Source: a virus
DNA length: 64,000 nt
IMG/VR virus record: IMGVR_UViG_3300033153_013152
Location: 45,349-109,348 of that record
Reading direction: 5' to 3' (one strand)
Below the pieces are notes generated by a model. It made no database searches. It saw only the letters and a list, made by a program, of their open reading frames with translations, and was not told where the DNA came from. The first letter of the stretch is position 1. Each line of letters starts with the position of its first letter. Below are positions 55,523 through 63,522 of this stretch, piece after piece. Both the position numbers and the translations under genes were made by a program.

Positions 55523-56451
55523 TTCATCCTCATTCTACCCTTCAATATGTCCATTTCTTGCAATATAGTAGCATTTTCATACGCTTCTGCAAATTTATCT
55601 TGTTTCATCTCTCCAATATCATTGTAGGGCTTTACATTTACATTATACACCGAAACGCAATATTTGATAAACTTTTCTGCTATTTCTAGTGTTTTTTCTT
55701 CTGCATCTGCATCTAAAGCCAAAAATACATTAGTTCTATTTTTAACAATTTCTCTAAACAATTTAGAATTTATACTTAAACTGCTACCAAATAGTGGAGC
55801 AACATTGTTCATACCAGAAAGAATTGCATCAATCATTCCTTCAACTATGAATATAGGCTTGGAAAAATCTATATTCAATTCATTAATAATGATAGAATTC
55901 TTATATCCTTTTTGTGTCTTCGGCAAAAAATACATATTTCTATCAATATCTTTTGCTGTAAAATAATTCACTTCACCATACTTATCAAACGAAGGAAACA
56001 CAATCATTCCATCAAATCTTCCACCAACACATGTTCCTATCTTATTTCTCAATATATCTTTTGGGGTCAATCCTCTATTATGAAGATAATTTCTCAATCT
56101 TTCTACAATAAAAGAATCGGTAAGAGAAGACAAAGATATGAATTCTTTTGGAAGATACAATTTATCATAATTTTTTACTTCTTTTTCTTTTATGTTTCTT
56201 GCTCTAAACTCTGAATTGTACAAAGCAAGATCTTCTGCCGTTCCTACTTTTTTTATGATATTGTAAAGACCTATACCACTAGCTTTGCATTTGGAATAGT
56301 AACAATTATAAAGATCTTTTTCTAAATTTACATAAAATTTAGGTTTATGATGCGAACAAAAAGGGCAATAAAATGATACTTCATTAGAAGATTTATTGTA
56401 ATATCCTATTTCACCAAGCAATCTTTTAAGAAATTTTAATTTTTGATACAT
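55513..56451 (-). CDS. DnaG-type primase
   Basis: Makes RNA primers for lagging-strand synthesis. 312 residues. N-terminal zinc finger (YCPFCSHHKPKFYVNLEKD and a following YNCYYSKC, a CHC2-type layout), then a TOPRIM domain (GVGGRF-type core: GTCVGGRFDGMIVFPSFDKY, then IFIVEGMIDAILSG, and FLALDADAEEKTLEI with the acidic D-x-D). T4 gp61 is 342 residues. No helicase domain follows. It overlaps the release-factor-like gene's end by 26 bases. Confidence 0.86.
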   Translation of the reverse strand: MYQKLKFLKRLLGEIGYYNKSSNEVSFYCPFCSHHKPKFYVNLEKDLYNCYYSKCKASGIGLYNIIKKVGTAEDLALYNSEFRARNIKEKEVKNYDKLYLPKEFISLSSLTDSFIVERLRNYLHNRGLTPKDILRNKIGTCVGGRFDGMIVFPSFDKYGEVNYFTAKDIDRNMYFLPKTQKGYKNSIIINELNIDFSKPIFIVEGMIDAILSGMNNVAPLFGSSLSINSKLFREIVKNRTNVFLALDADAEEKTLEIAEKFIKYCVSVYNVNVKPYNDIGEMKQDKFAEAYENATILQEMDILKGRMRMKCH

Positions 56452-56838
56452 TTTTGATTCTATGTTCTATAAGAACAGACATATCGCCCTTTCCAATTGT
56501 ATGTTTATATGACCATTTTTTGCCTGTATCGTGATCGACAACTTTATCTTTTGACTCGTTATAAGTTCTTATTACCTTTTCTCCCGCTTCATATCTTTTA
56601 TTTTCTGTTTTTTTACATAATGATCAACAAGTTTATCACATAATTTGTGAAATGCCTTCTTTTTATTTTGTGTCGCAGATTTATGTTCATGACACGAAGA
56701 CATCAAACCAGACTTTATGTGCTTTATTCTACAACCATTCATATGTTTGTTGATGTTTTGACCACCACTTTTATTTGGACTATACCAATCTACTCTAAAA
56801 TCTTTCTTTGTAGCTGAAAAAATTAGCTTTCTAGACAT
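56426..56838 (-). CDS. class I release-factor-like GGQ protein, apparent -1 frameshift on an A7 run
   Basis: The ATG at 56838 opens a GGQ peptidyl-tRNA hydrolase domain (SPNKSGGQNINKHMNG, then GLMSSCHEHKSATQNKKKAF). After DHYVKK the zero frame reaches GTA AAA AAA C at 56608-56614 and stops after 12 codons. One base back it reads TENKRYEAGEKVIRTYNES and a VVDHDTGKKWSYKH segment to TAA at 56426. The RTYN-type continuation is the normal RF1/RF2 pattern after the GGQ domain, so the shift is supported. 137 residues, lacking the codon-recognition domain, like rescue factors (ArfB/PrfH-type). The run is a slippery heptamer, but a missing A in the assembly is also possible. Confidence 0.78.
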
Positions 56839-57074
56839 TATTCTTCTTCATATTTTGGACAATATTCCGAATGTTTTGGACTACCACAAGCATCTGCACC
56901 ACACTCACATTTCTTTTTACAACATTTCTTATCACAATCTTCACAATCTTCTTCTCTTATTGTCCAACTTCCATCTTTATCATGACAGCCTTCATCACAA
57001 TCAGCACAACTGTCACATTCATCAAAAATATCATCAAAATCTAAATCAATATAAATTGGATCATTGTGTCCCAT
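56838..57074 (-). CDS. small Cys-rich acidic protein
   Basis: 78 residues from the ATG at 57074 with an AGGAG site. Acidic N terminus (GHNDPIYIDLDFDDIFDECD) and many Cys pairs (CDSCADCDEGCHDKD, CEDCDKKCCKKKCECG). It probably binds zinc or another metal. It overlaps the end of the resolvase gene. No family recognised. Confidence 0.66.
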   Translation of the reverse strand: MGHNDPIYIDLDFDDIFDECDSCADCDEGCHDKDGSWTIREEDCEDCDKKCCKKKCECGADACGSPKHSEYCPKYEEE

Positions 57075-57604
57075 TTTTTGCTCCTGCCATTGCAACAACC
57101 AATGAATCTACCATATCTCCCATAATATCAACAGGTTCTCCAACATTTTTTCCTTTCTTTTTATAAATCCATTTTTCTTCCGGTATTATACCACACTCCT
57201 GAATATATTTCACTACTTGTTTTTTCTGTTTTTTTCCTTTTTCTCTTTTTATCTTTATTCCTGCAATCTTTCTTGCGGCAGATGCGTTCAATAATATTGG
57301 TTTAACACCAGTCAAATTGTAAATCAAACCACAACAAAATCCGTTCCATCTTTGAAGAAGGGTTATGACATGAGCCGAAGACATATTGGAAGCATAAACT
57401 TTAGCCGGTTCTTCAATAAATATCTTCAAATCATCTCCAAAAATGTCTTTTTTGTCTTCCAACCATAATCTAAAATGGTCCAATTTGGCGTATAAATCGC
57501 TCAGTTTTTTCAAATTAATGAAACCTATATCGAATAAAGATCCATCATTATTTAACAAAGACCAACCGAATTATAGCAGTACTCAAATCCAACCCAAGAA
57601 TCAT
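57061..57604 (-). CDS. RuvC-like Holliday junction resolvase / RNase H-fold nuclease, +1 frameshift at CGG
   Basis: The ATG at 57604 with an AAGGA site opens MILGLDLSTAII, the first beta strand with the catalytic Asp (GLDLST). CGG at 57566-57568 follows. Skipping the C (ATT C GGT) gives GWSLLNNDGSLFDIGFINLK and an open frame to 57061 with IFIEEPAKVYASN (second acidic site), then a Lys-rich loop and PVDIMGDMVDSLVVAMAG (C-terminal acidic site). 180 residues, the usual RuvC size. Conventional reading starts at a TTG and lacks the first catalytic Asp, so the shift is required for an active enzyme. It resolves recombination and replication intermediates before packaging. Confidence 0.84.
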
Positions 57605-57666
57605 AATATCCTTACTATATCATAAATAATTAAAAACATTTACCAAAAGAAGAAAAAAATAGGAAA

Positions 57667-58575
57667 TCAATGGTCGATTTTGAGCCTGATATTTATATTA
57701 TCTTGTATTGTTTTCTTTATTGGTTGCGCCAATTTAGCCATAGCAACCAATTCAAAATTCTCATTATACAATCCAACTGTAGTAATGTAAGTATTTTTTG
57801 GATTCATTACAATTTCTTTTTCATTTTTATAATCACCAGTAGTTGGTTCTTGATAAAAAGTAGGATTTGTACTACAATTTAATTCTCCAGCAGGAGCCCT
57901 ACAATTAAATATTTTAATTGGAATGCGATGAACACCTTTTAAATCAACTTTCCATTTAAAATTAGTGGAAGAATCTGAACCAAAATTACTCAAATCATCT
58001 TTAGTTAATACGGCCAACCCTTCTTGGTAAAATATATTACCAACCAATGTTCCAGTCAAACTACCTGAATATAAACCACCCCTTCCATTATCATAAATTT
58101 TTCTATCATCACCAGCAGAATCTTTATCAGATGCGGAAAAAGAACCAGTTAAAATTTCCTTATCATAATAAATTGATGGAATATCTATTACTCTTACGGT
58201 TGTTGCCAAACTGTTGTTATAATACATTTCATAATCAGCATTTACAACTCTATAAAATGGATATAAAGTACCACTTAAACTAAACCATAATTCATTATTT
58301 GTTGAACCAGAAGTGGCTGTTTTTATATTAATAGATGCAGTAAATGGTCCATCAGTTGTAGTCAAGCCACCTCTTTTTTGTGAAAATCCAGTATATGTTC
58401 TCGTTCTTAATACCTCATTATCTTCTGGATCTCTCAAATATTCTCTATCTAATTCTATTGAACCAGTTACCGCATAACCCTTATTATCTGTTCCATTAAA
58501 TTCAACAGTATGTTTGGGATAAGTATCAAGAACAATATCTATGATATCATCTTTGGCGAAAGAATAATAAGACAT
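57667..58575 (-). CDS. virion structural protein, paralogue of 59594-60598
   Basis: 302 residues of beta-rich sequence. The C-terminal 100 residues share a pattern with 59594-60598: CRAPAGELNCSTNPTF, then TYITTVGLYNENFELVAMAK and a P-KK-end. Probably two related components of one virion structure, now separated by a homing endonuclease. Function not recognised. Confidence 0.68.
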   Translation of the reverse strand: MSYYSFAKDDIIDIVLDTYPKHTVEFNGTDNKGYAVTGSIELDREYLRDPEDNEVLRTRTYTGFSQKRGGLTTTDGPFTASINIKTATSGSTNNELWFSLSGTLYPFYRVVNADYEMYYNNSLATTVRVIDIPSIYYDKEILTGSFSASDKDSAGDDRKIYDNGRGGLYSGSLTGTLVGNIFYQEGLAVLTKDDLSNFGSDSSTNFKWKVDLKGVHRIPIKIFNCRAPAGELNCSTNPTFYQEPTTGDYKNEKEIVMNPKNTYITTVGLYNENFELVAMAKLAQPIKKTIQDNINIRLKIDH

Positions 58576-58587
58576 GGTTACATATAA

Positions 58588-59478
58588 TTATATTACCTTT
58601 AGCCTTTTGAGATAATTTTCTGTCAATACTCTGAATTTTATATTATTTTCTTTACAATATTGGCGGGCAGATTTATATTTGTTTTTATTGGTTACGGTTT
58701 CCCTAAAACATTGTGGCTTTATTTCCTCGATATATTTACCGGTTTTATACTGAACAACAAAATCAGGAATATAATGCCTAATATGTTTGTTTATATCGTA
58801 ATATGGAATTCTCAAACATTCAGAATCATATGAAATTACATTATCATTTTGATCTAAATATTTCATATATGCCAATTCCCAAGAAGAACGATAAACCATT
58901 TTTCTACCAGATTTTTTAGAATAATGCTTTCCTTTTGCCCACGATTTTTTAATATGATCATATTCTCCATTTATCCATTTTCTTGTTCTAGTTTCTGACA
59001 TTTTCTCTTTTGATTCTTCAGATAATTTTTTACCCTTCCAATAACCATCATGAGTCTCATAATATTTATTTCTTGCTTTTGATATTTTATTCTTCGTTTT
59101 TTGTGTATGATTTTTACCAATCCATGGGTGCACCAATTCGCCACTTTCGAATTTTTCTTTTTTTGTTTTACTAATTTTTTCTGCACATTCTTTTCCGATT
59201 CTTCTGCATTGCTCTGCCAATCTATCTTTTTGGTGTTCTTTGTAGCATTCTTGAGAACAATATTTTTCTTTCCTATCTGATTCACTTAAAATTAATTTCT
59301 TGCCACAATTTTCACATATCAATTCTCTTTTAGGATATCTGCGAGTATTACAATATTTTGAACAACATGATTTAGAACAAAACAAATTTGCCCCTTGTTT
59401 CTTCTTCTTATTGATATACCACCTTTCCCTTTCAAATTTCTTTTCGCAAACTGGACAAATTAATTCTACGAATGGCAT
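58588..59478 (-). CDS. homing endonuclease-like protein with NUMOD3-type repeats and TnsA-like nuclease
   Basis: 296 residues. Two zinc fingers (LICPVCEKKFERERWYINK, ELICENCGKKLILSESDRK), NUMOD3-type repeats (GKNHTQKTKNKISKARNK, GKKLSEESKEKMSETRTR), and a nuclease part of PD-(D/E)xK type: YRSSWELAYMKYLDQN, then YIPDFVVQYKTGKYIEEIKP. It lies between two paralogous structural genes, typical for a free-standing homing gene. No frameshift. Confidence 0.85.
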   Translation of the reverse strand: MPFVELICPVCEKKFERERWYINKKKKQGANLFCSKSCCSKYCNTRRYPKRELICENCGKKLILSESDRKEKYCSQECYKEHQKDRLAEQCRRIGKECAEKISKTKKEKFESGELVHPWIGKNHTQKTKNKISKARNKYYETHDGYWKGKKLSEESKEKMSETRTRKWINGEYDHIKKSWAKGKHYSKKSGRKMVYRSSWELAYMKYLDQNDNVISYDSECLRIPYYDINKHIRHYIPDFVVQYKTGKYIEEIKPQCFRETVTNKNKYKSARQYCKENNIKFRVLTENYLKRLKVI

Positions 59479-59593
59479 TTTTTCCTCCTTTTAACAAATT
59501 ATAACACAAGTCTTCAATCAAATTAAACTCGATTTCGACCTCTTTCTTATAACTAGTTGAAACTAGAACGAAAAGAAGAAAAAAATTGGCAAA

Positions 59594-60598
59594 TCAGTAA
59601 CTCAACCTGACCCTAACCGTAACTTCTGAGTCAGCAGATTTCTTCACTGGTTCCGATAACTTAGCCACACCAAGCAAATTATTATTTACATCATATAATC
59701 CTACTGAAGTAATATAAGTTTTAGATTGATTATCAGTTCCAGAAGTTGGAATAATTCTACCATCACTATCAATAAAAGTTGGATTAGAGCTATAATTGAA
59801 TTCATTATTCAAAGCTCTACAAAAATAAATTGTTGAATGTAAATTCGTTTGATTGTGAATAGTAATATCATTAATATGATTTCTCAATCCATCAACCATA
59901 TTATCAATATTTCCAGAAATTGCATTATTATACAACTCTCCTTTTGTACTTCCTGACCAATGATTCATATGATCTAAACCAACCGGAACAAAAGCGCCAG
60001 TAGCAATTGCAACAACTCCAGCATTATAAAAAACCTTACCAATAGCAGTAGAACCACTAAACAAATCTGCTTCATCACCAGCATCACCAGTATCATAACT
60101 TGAAGCTGCTCCCGTATCAGTTAGCGAAAGTGTATCATTAGCACTACCAGTCATTTGAATATTAATATTTACATTTCCTTTTGACAATTCGTCTTTAAAT
60201 ATTCTTCTTTTGAAATTTAAAAAGAAACATTCTCTATATTCAACACTATTGAAACTAAAAATACTATCTTTACTTCCAAGCAAATAACTTGCCATCATTT
60301 CATAAATTCTTTGTTTTTCTGTATTCACCAAAGTTTCTGAATATGAAGCCAAATCTGAAGACGAATTATGACCATACGTCAAATCAATTAAAGCACTAGA
60401 AGAAGTTGAAGTTGGAGAACCATCATAAATTGTTTCCCAAAATCCACCAGATACAACACTACCAGAAGCTATATTTATATAGCTCTTTTTATAATCATTT
60501 GTTCCAGAAAAATAACTTCCCGTCAAAGACATTACTTCGTTAATAACACTTAATTGCGTTGAAACATCAGTAGACAAATCTAAATCTTTAAATGACAT
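59594..60598 (-). CDS. virion structural protein, paralogue of 57667-58575
   Basis: 334 residues. Repetitive Ser/Gly/Thr-rich beta sequence with a helical segment (VNTEKQRIYEMMASYLLGSK). C-terminal motif CRALNNEFNYSSNPTF, then TYITSVGLYDVNNNLLGVAK, shared with 57667-58575. Likely a baseplate, neck or fibre component. The 115 bases between this gene and the homing endonuclease start hold no gene that I can see. Confidence 0.68.
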   Translation of the reverse strand: MSFKDLDLSTDVSTQLSVINEVMSLTGSYFSGTNDYKKSYINIASGSVVSGGFWETIYDGSPTSTSSSALIDLTYGHNSSSDLASYSETLVNTEKQRIYEMMASYLLGSKDSIFSFNSVEYRECFFLNFKRRIFKDELSKGNVNINIQMTGSANDTLSLTDTGAASSYDTGDAGDEADLFSGSTAIGKVFYNAGVVAIATGAFVPVGLDHMNHWSGSTKGELYNNAISGNIDNMVDGLRNHINDITIHNQTNLHSTIYFCRALNNEFNYSSNPTFIDSDGRIIPTSGTDNQSKTYITSVGLYDVNNNLLGVAKLSEPVKKSADSEVTVRVRLSY

Positions 60599-60612
60599 TT
60601 TTTTACCCCGAA

Positions 60613-61320
60613 TTATCTTGTAAATTCTTCATCTATTGTTACGGAAACTTCTTCACTTATCCCAGAAACGACGCCCTTACATTTTATTTTTGTTGAAATT
60701 GTTCTTGAACCAACAGTTCCAGAACCTAAAGTATCCCACAAATCATCTGTTAAACTTTGAACCGCTACATTAAATGCAATTTTTGCTCCCTGATCTGCCG
60801 CCAAAGCAGTTCTTGGAATTACATACTGTGAAGTTCCAAATGGAGTAATACTTACGGGAGTTCTTTTTTCTACATACATCAAATCCTTATCCATAGTAAT
60901 AATAAAAGAAGGATCTACTATTTCACTAGGAACAACTCTACCAGATGTTTGCATCTTTTGTCTAAATTCTACAGTTTTACCAACAAGAGCATCTGTTTTT
61001 TCTCCCAAAGTTAAAGAAGTAACTGTTGCTTCAACTGTTGGCAAATATTTTAAATTAGGATTTGTAATTGTTATTAATGGATATTTTAAGGCAATTTTTT
61101 CATTAACAGATGCCTCAAAAATAGGAGAATTCATAATATCCGTATCTTGTTGCAAAGAACCAGTATTCGGCGTAAAAAGATTATAGTTTACTTCATCATC
61201 ACCAAACGCAAATCTAATAATTTCAAAACTTCCATCATTTCTTGAAATTTTTTCTCTACCAAGATCAGTAAGAACTGCATCAACCGAAATAACGTTATTG
61301 CTATTATCTAAAAGACCCAT
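60613..61320 (-). CDS. virion structural protein with conserved N-terminal motif
   Basis: 235 residues from the ATG at 61320 with a GAGGAGA site. The N terminus (MGLLDNSNNVISVDAVLTDL, then GREKISRNDGSFEIIRFAFG) is a motif found in structural proteins of large T4-like phages. The rest is beta-rich. Probably a component of the same structure as the two paralogues downstream. Confidence 0.68.
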   Translation of the reverse strand: MGLLDNSNNVISVDAVLTDLGREKISRNDGSFEIIRFAFGDDEVNYNLFTPNTGSLQQDTDIMNSPIFEASVNEKIALKYPLITITNPNLKYLPTVEATVTSLTLGEKTDALVGKTVEFRQKMQTSGRVVPSEIVDPSFIITMDKDLMYVEKRTPVSITPFGTSQYVIPRTALAADQGAKIAFNVAVQSLTDDLWDTLGSGTVGSRTISTKIKCKGVVSGISEEVSVTIDEEFTR

Positions 61321-61355
61321 TGTATTTCTCCTCAAATATCCTTCATATTAAATAG

Positions 61356-62183
61356 TTATAATATCTTTATTTTTTTTAATTTTTTCTCATTCCACAATTC
61401 AGAATTAGGGTAATTTTTGTGAAACCAATCCCATTTCTCTTTCGCATCTTTCCAAAAATAACCCTTAATCTCAACATATTTATCTTGCTCTTTTAAATAT
61501 AGATCACAAAAATAGTTTCTATTGTTGGGCATTTCAAATTTAATTTGCCAATCAAAATCAATCTTGTTTTTATTTAAATATTCAACAACTTTTTTCTCAT
61601 ATGAAGCAGTACAAACAAGATCATTACCCGTTTTCCAATGTTTTAAAATACAAGAATTTGTTTGAGATTTTAAAATCTTTTTCAATATTTTTTTATTTTT
61701 AGATGGATGATCAACACCATAATTTTTTAACCAAGTTTTTTTCTTTTTTTTTGAAATCCTATTTGGATGTCCTTTGCCATGATATACTATATTTATAGGT
61801 AATGCCCACCATTCACCATAATCTTTGTCTATAAATTTGCATTTAGTATGAGTATCTATCCAAGTTTTTTCATCCAAAACAACAACATTACCATGATTTA
61901 AAAACAGCCTTTCTTTAATAGTATCAATATCAACTTTTTGTTTTTTTATTCTTTGTTGCACAGATCTTTTTCGATTACCATATTTATTATAAATTAAATT
62001 GCAAGGTAATGCCCACCATTCACCATAATCTTTGTCTATAAAACGAGCTTTAACACTGGTATTAATATATGTAGTCTCGTCCAACTTTACTATATCTCCA
62101 TGAACTTCATACAACCTATCTTTAACCTGTTCTAATGTTAATTTTTTTCTCGACACATTTTTACCTTTTTGTAATATTAACAT
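61356..62183 (-). CDS. homing endonuclease-like protein, intact relative of the frameshifted copies
   Basis: 275 residues. Two copies of a T-x-x-K-x-(R/K)FIDKDYGEWWALP repeat, then KNYGVDHPSKNKKILKK, HWKTGNDLVCTASYEKKVVE and a PD-(D/E)xK-like core (YFCDLYLKEQDKYVEIKGYF) with WKDAKEKWDWFHKNYP. It is close to the C-terminal parts of 13540-14272 and 49826-50624 and needs no frameshift (Gly codon in HWKTG is preceded directly by ACG). It therefore acts as a control for their recoding sites. It overlaps the upstream gene by 23 bases. Confidence 0.85.
   Translation of the reverse strand: MLILQKGKNVSRKKLTLEQVKDRLYEVHGDIVKLDETTYINTSVKARFIDKDYGEWWALPCNLIYNKYGNRKRSVQQRIKKQKVDIDTIKERLFLNHGNVVVLDEKTWIDTHTKCKFIDKDYGEWWALPINIVYHGKGHPNRISKKKKKTWLKNYGVDHPSKNKKILKKILKSQTNSCILKHWKTGNDLVCTASYEKKVVEYLNKNKIDFDWQIKFEMPNNRNYFCDLYLKEQDKYVEIKGYFWKDAKEKWDWFHKNYPNSELWNEKKLKKIKIL
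61374..61436. repeat. 63-base repeat, second copy
   Basis: Second copy of the repeat at 13558-13620, in the 3' end of the homing endonuclease-like gene at 61356. Confidence 0.85.
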
Positions 62184-63510
62184 TCTTAAGAGTTAATTTT
62201 ATTTCTTCTGTTTCGTGAATATCCAAAGATTTAATTTTAACAATAAAACTTATATTATCTTCGTTAAATTTGGTATTTAATCTAAATTTTATTTTATTAG
62301 TAGCTATAATTGGTTCATCTTCCTTTGGATTTCTTTTTATTACGGTTTTCACATTTTGGGGATTTACACCAGGAGAACTATGAAAAACCAACGGAATTTC
62401 TTCTTTGTCAATGTTATAATTTTCATTTAATTGGGCCTTTATTTGTAGCGAAAGAAAAGACTCAAGATTATGAACATCTACTGCACTAACAGCATAAATA
62501 TATTTTTTTCCCAATTCCACATTTCTGTCAACATAAAAATTGTCAAAAATTTTATATTGATAATCCACTTTTTCAACTTTTTTTCTATAAAGTTCTTCAC
62601 CAATTTCCTCTTTAGAATCAATTATTTCTTCAACATTTTTAGTAATTAATTGTTTTGTTATAGTTGTATTGTTTCCATCCAACGAAGACAATTCCATTTT
62701 ATCAATTTTACCCATAGTACTTTCAAATTCTTCAGGAGTTTTCGTAAATATTTTTTTTGTATTTTTTGATACATTACTTTCAAAAACAATATCCCACTTT
62801 TGTTCTGTTTCTTCTCTTCTATAAACTCTAAATTTTGCTATACTCTTATCTGAATCATTAGGATATTGCCAATATATAAGCATTTCATTTCTTTGGGTAC
62901 AAGGAACAACATTAACAGAAGAAGGAAAATCAGGAACTAAAATATCTATCGTAGACAAATAAAACCATTTAGATGGAATACTTGAAAAATACTGAGAAAA
63001 ATATCTTTGTGTTTCAGAATCCCTATTTATATCTTGAGAATAATTACTTTCTATTCTGGCCATCTCTGATGGCCTAGTAATTCTCAATATAGCCCTGATT
63101 CTATATCTATAAAGTTGACCGTAAACTATTCTAGAATCCAAAAGAAAAGTAGCAGAACTGATTAAAATTTTATAAATATCTACAAATTTCCAACTATTTG
63201 TTTCAATATCATATCTCTGTTTTTCCAAAACATAACCAATATATTCAAATTCTTTTTCTGGAACAGAGAGAAACTGTGGATCTTGAAGATCTTCTGACAA
63301 ATTAGAATCATTATCAATATTCAATAATTCCATTTCTTCTTTTGCCATTACAGAAGAATCAATATAAGAACTAAGAGTAGATTCATTACTACCTTCACTA
63401 GAAACTACTTCGGGAATTTGAAATGTATATACTTCACCAACCTTACCATCTCTAAATAATTCCGCACCTTTTTCGGAAAATACTATTCTTATATTCGATT
63501 CGTCCAACAT
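62161..63510 (-). CDS. virion structural protein with fibronectin-type-III-like part
   Basis: 449 residues. A stretch near the middle (NEMLIYWQYPNDSDKSIAKF and a following RVYRREE) is FnIII-like, and KYIYAVSAVDVHNLESFLSL is the matching late strand. The rest is charged and beta-rich (LDESNIRIVFSEKGAELFRD at the start). Such domains occur on surface-exposed phage proteins. It is translated together with the partial gene upstream. Position in the virion unknown. Confidence 0.64.
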   Translation of the reverse strand: MLDESNIRIVFSEKGAELFRDGKVGEVYTFQIPEVVSSEGSNESTLSSYIDSSVMAKEEMELLNIDNDSNLSEDLQDPQFLSVPEKEFEYIGYVLEKQRYDIETNSWKFVDIYKILISSATFLLDSRIVYGQLYRYRIRAILRITRPSEMARIESNYSQDINRDSETQRYFSQYFSSIPSKWFYLSTIDILVPDFPSSVNVVPCTQRNEMLIYWQYPNDSDKSIAKFRVYRREETEQKWDIVFESNVSKNTKKIFTKTPEEFESTMGKIDKMELSSLDGNNTTITKQLITKNVEEIIDSKEEIGEELYRKKVEKVDYQYKIFDNFYVDRNVELGKKYIYAVSAVDVHNLESFLSLQIKAQLNENYNIDKEEIPLVFHSSPGVNPQNVKTVIKRNPKEDEPIIATNKIKFRLNTKFNEDNISFIVKIKSLDIHETEEIKLTLKNVNITKR

Positions 63511-63522
63511 TTAAAATTTATC

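Noticed and set aside
56584-56586. CGG in the release-factor-like gene as an exception to the +1 rule
   Set aside because: In the frame restored by the upstream A7 run this CGG is not a codon (GCG GGA), and the sequence reads EAGEKVIRTYN. It is therefore not in frame.
749-57568. All CGG frameshifts are sequencing or assembly insertions
   Set aside because: Random insertions would fall in any codon phase and with any base. All 16 have the extra C directly before a GGN codon, in phase, and many restore conserved motifs. Raw reads should still be checked.
749-57568. P-site tRNA slippage as in classical +1 sites
   Set aside because: The codons before CGG have no common slippery pattern, and many could not re-pair after a +1 slip. 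The common element is the A-site CGG and the following N.
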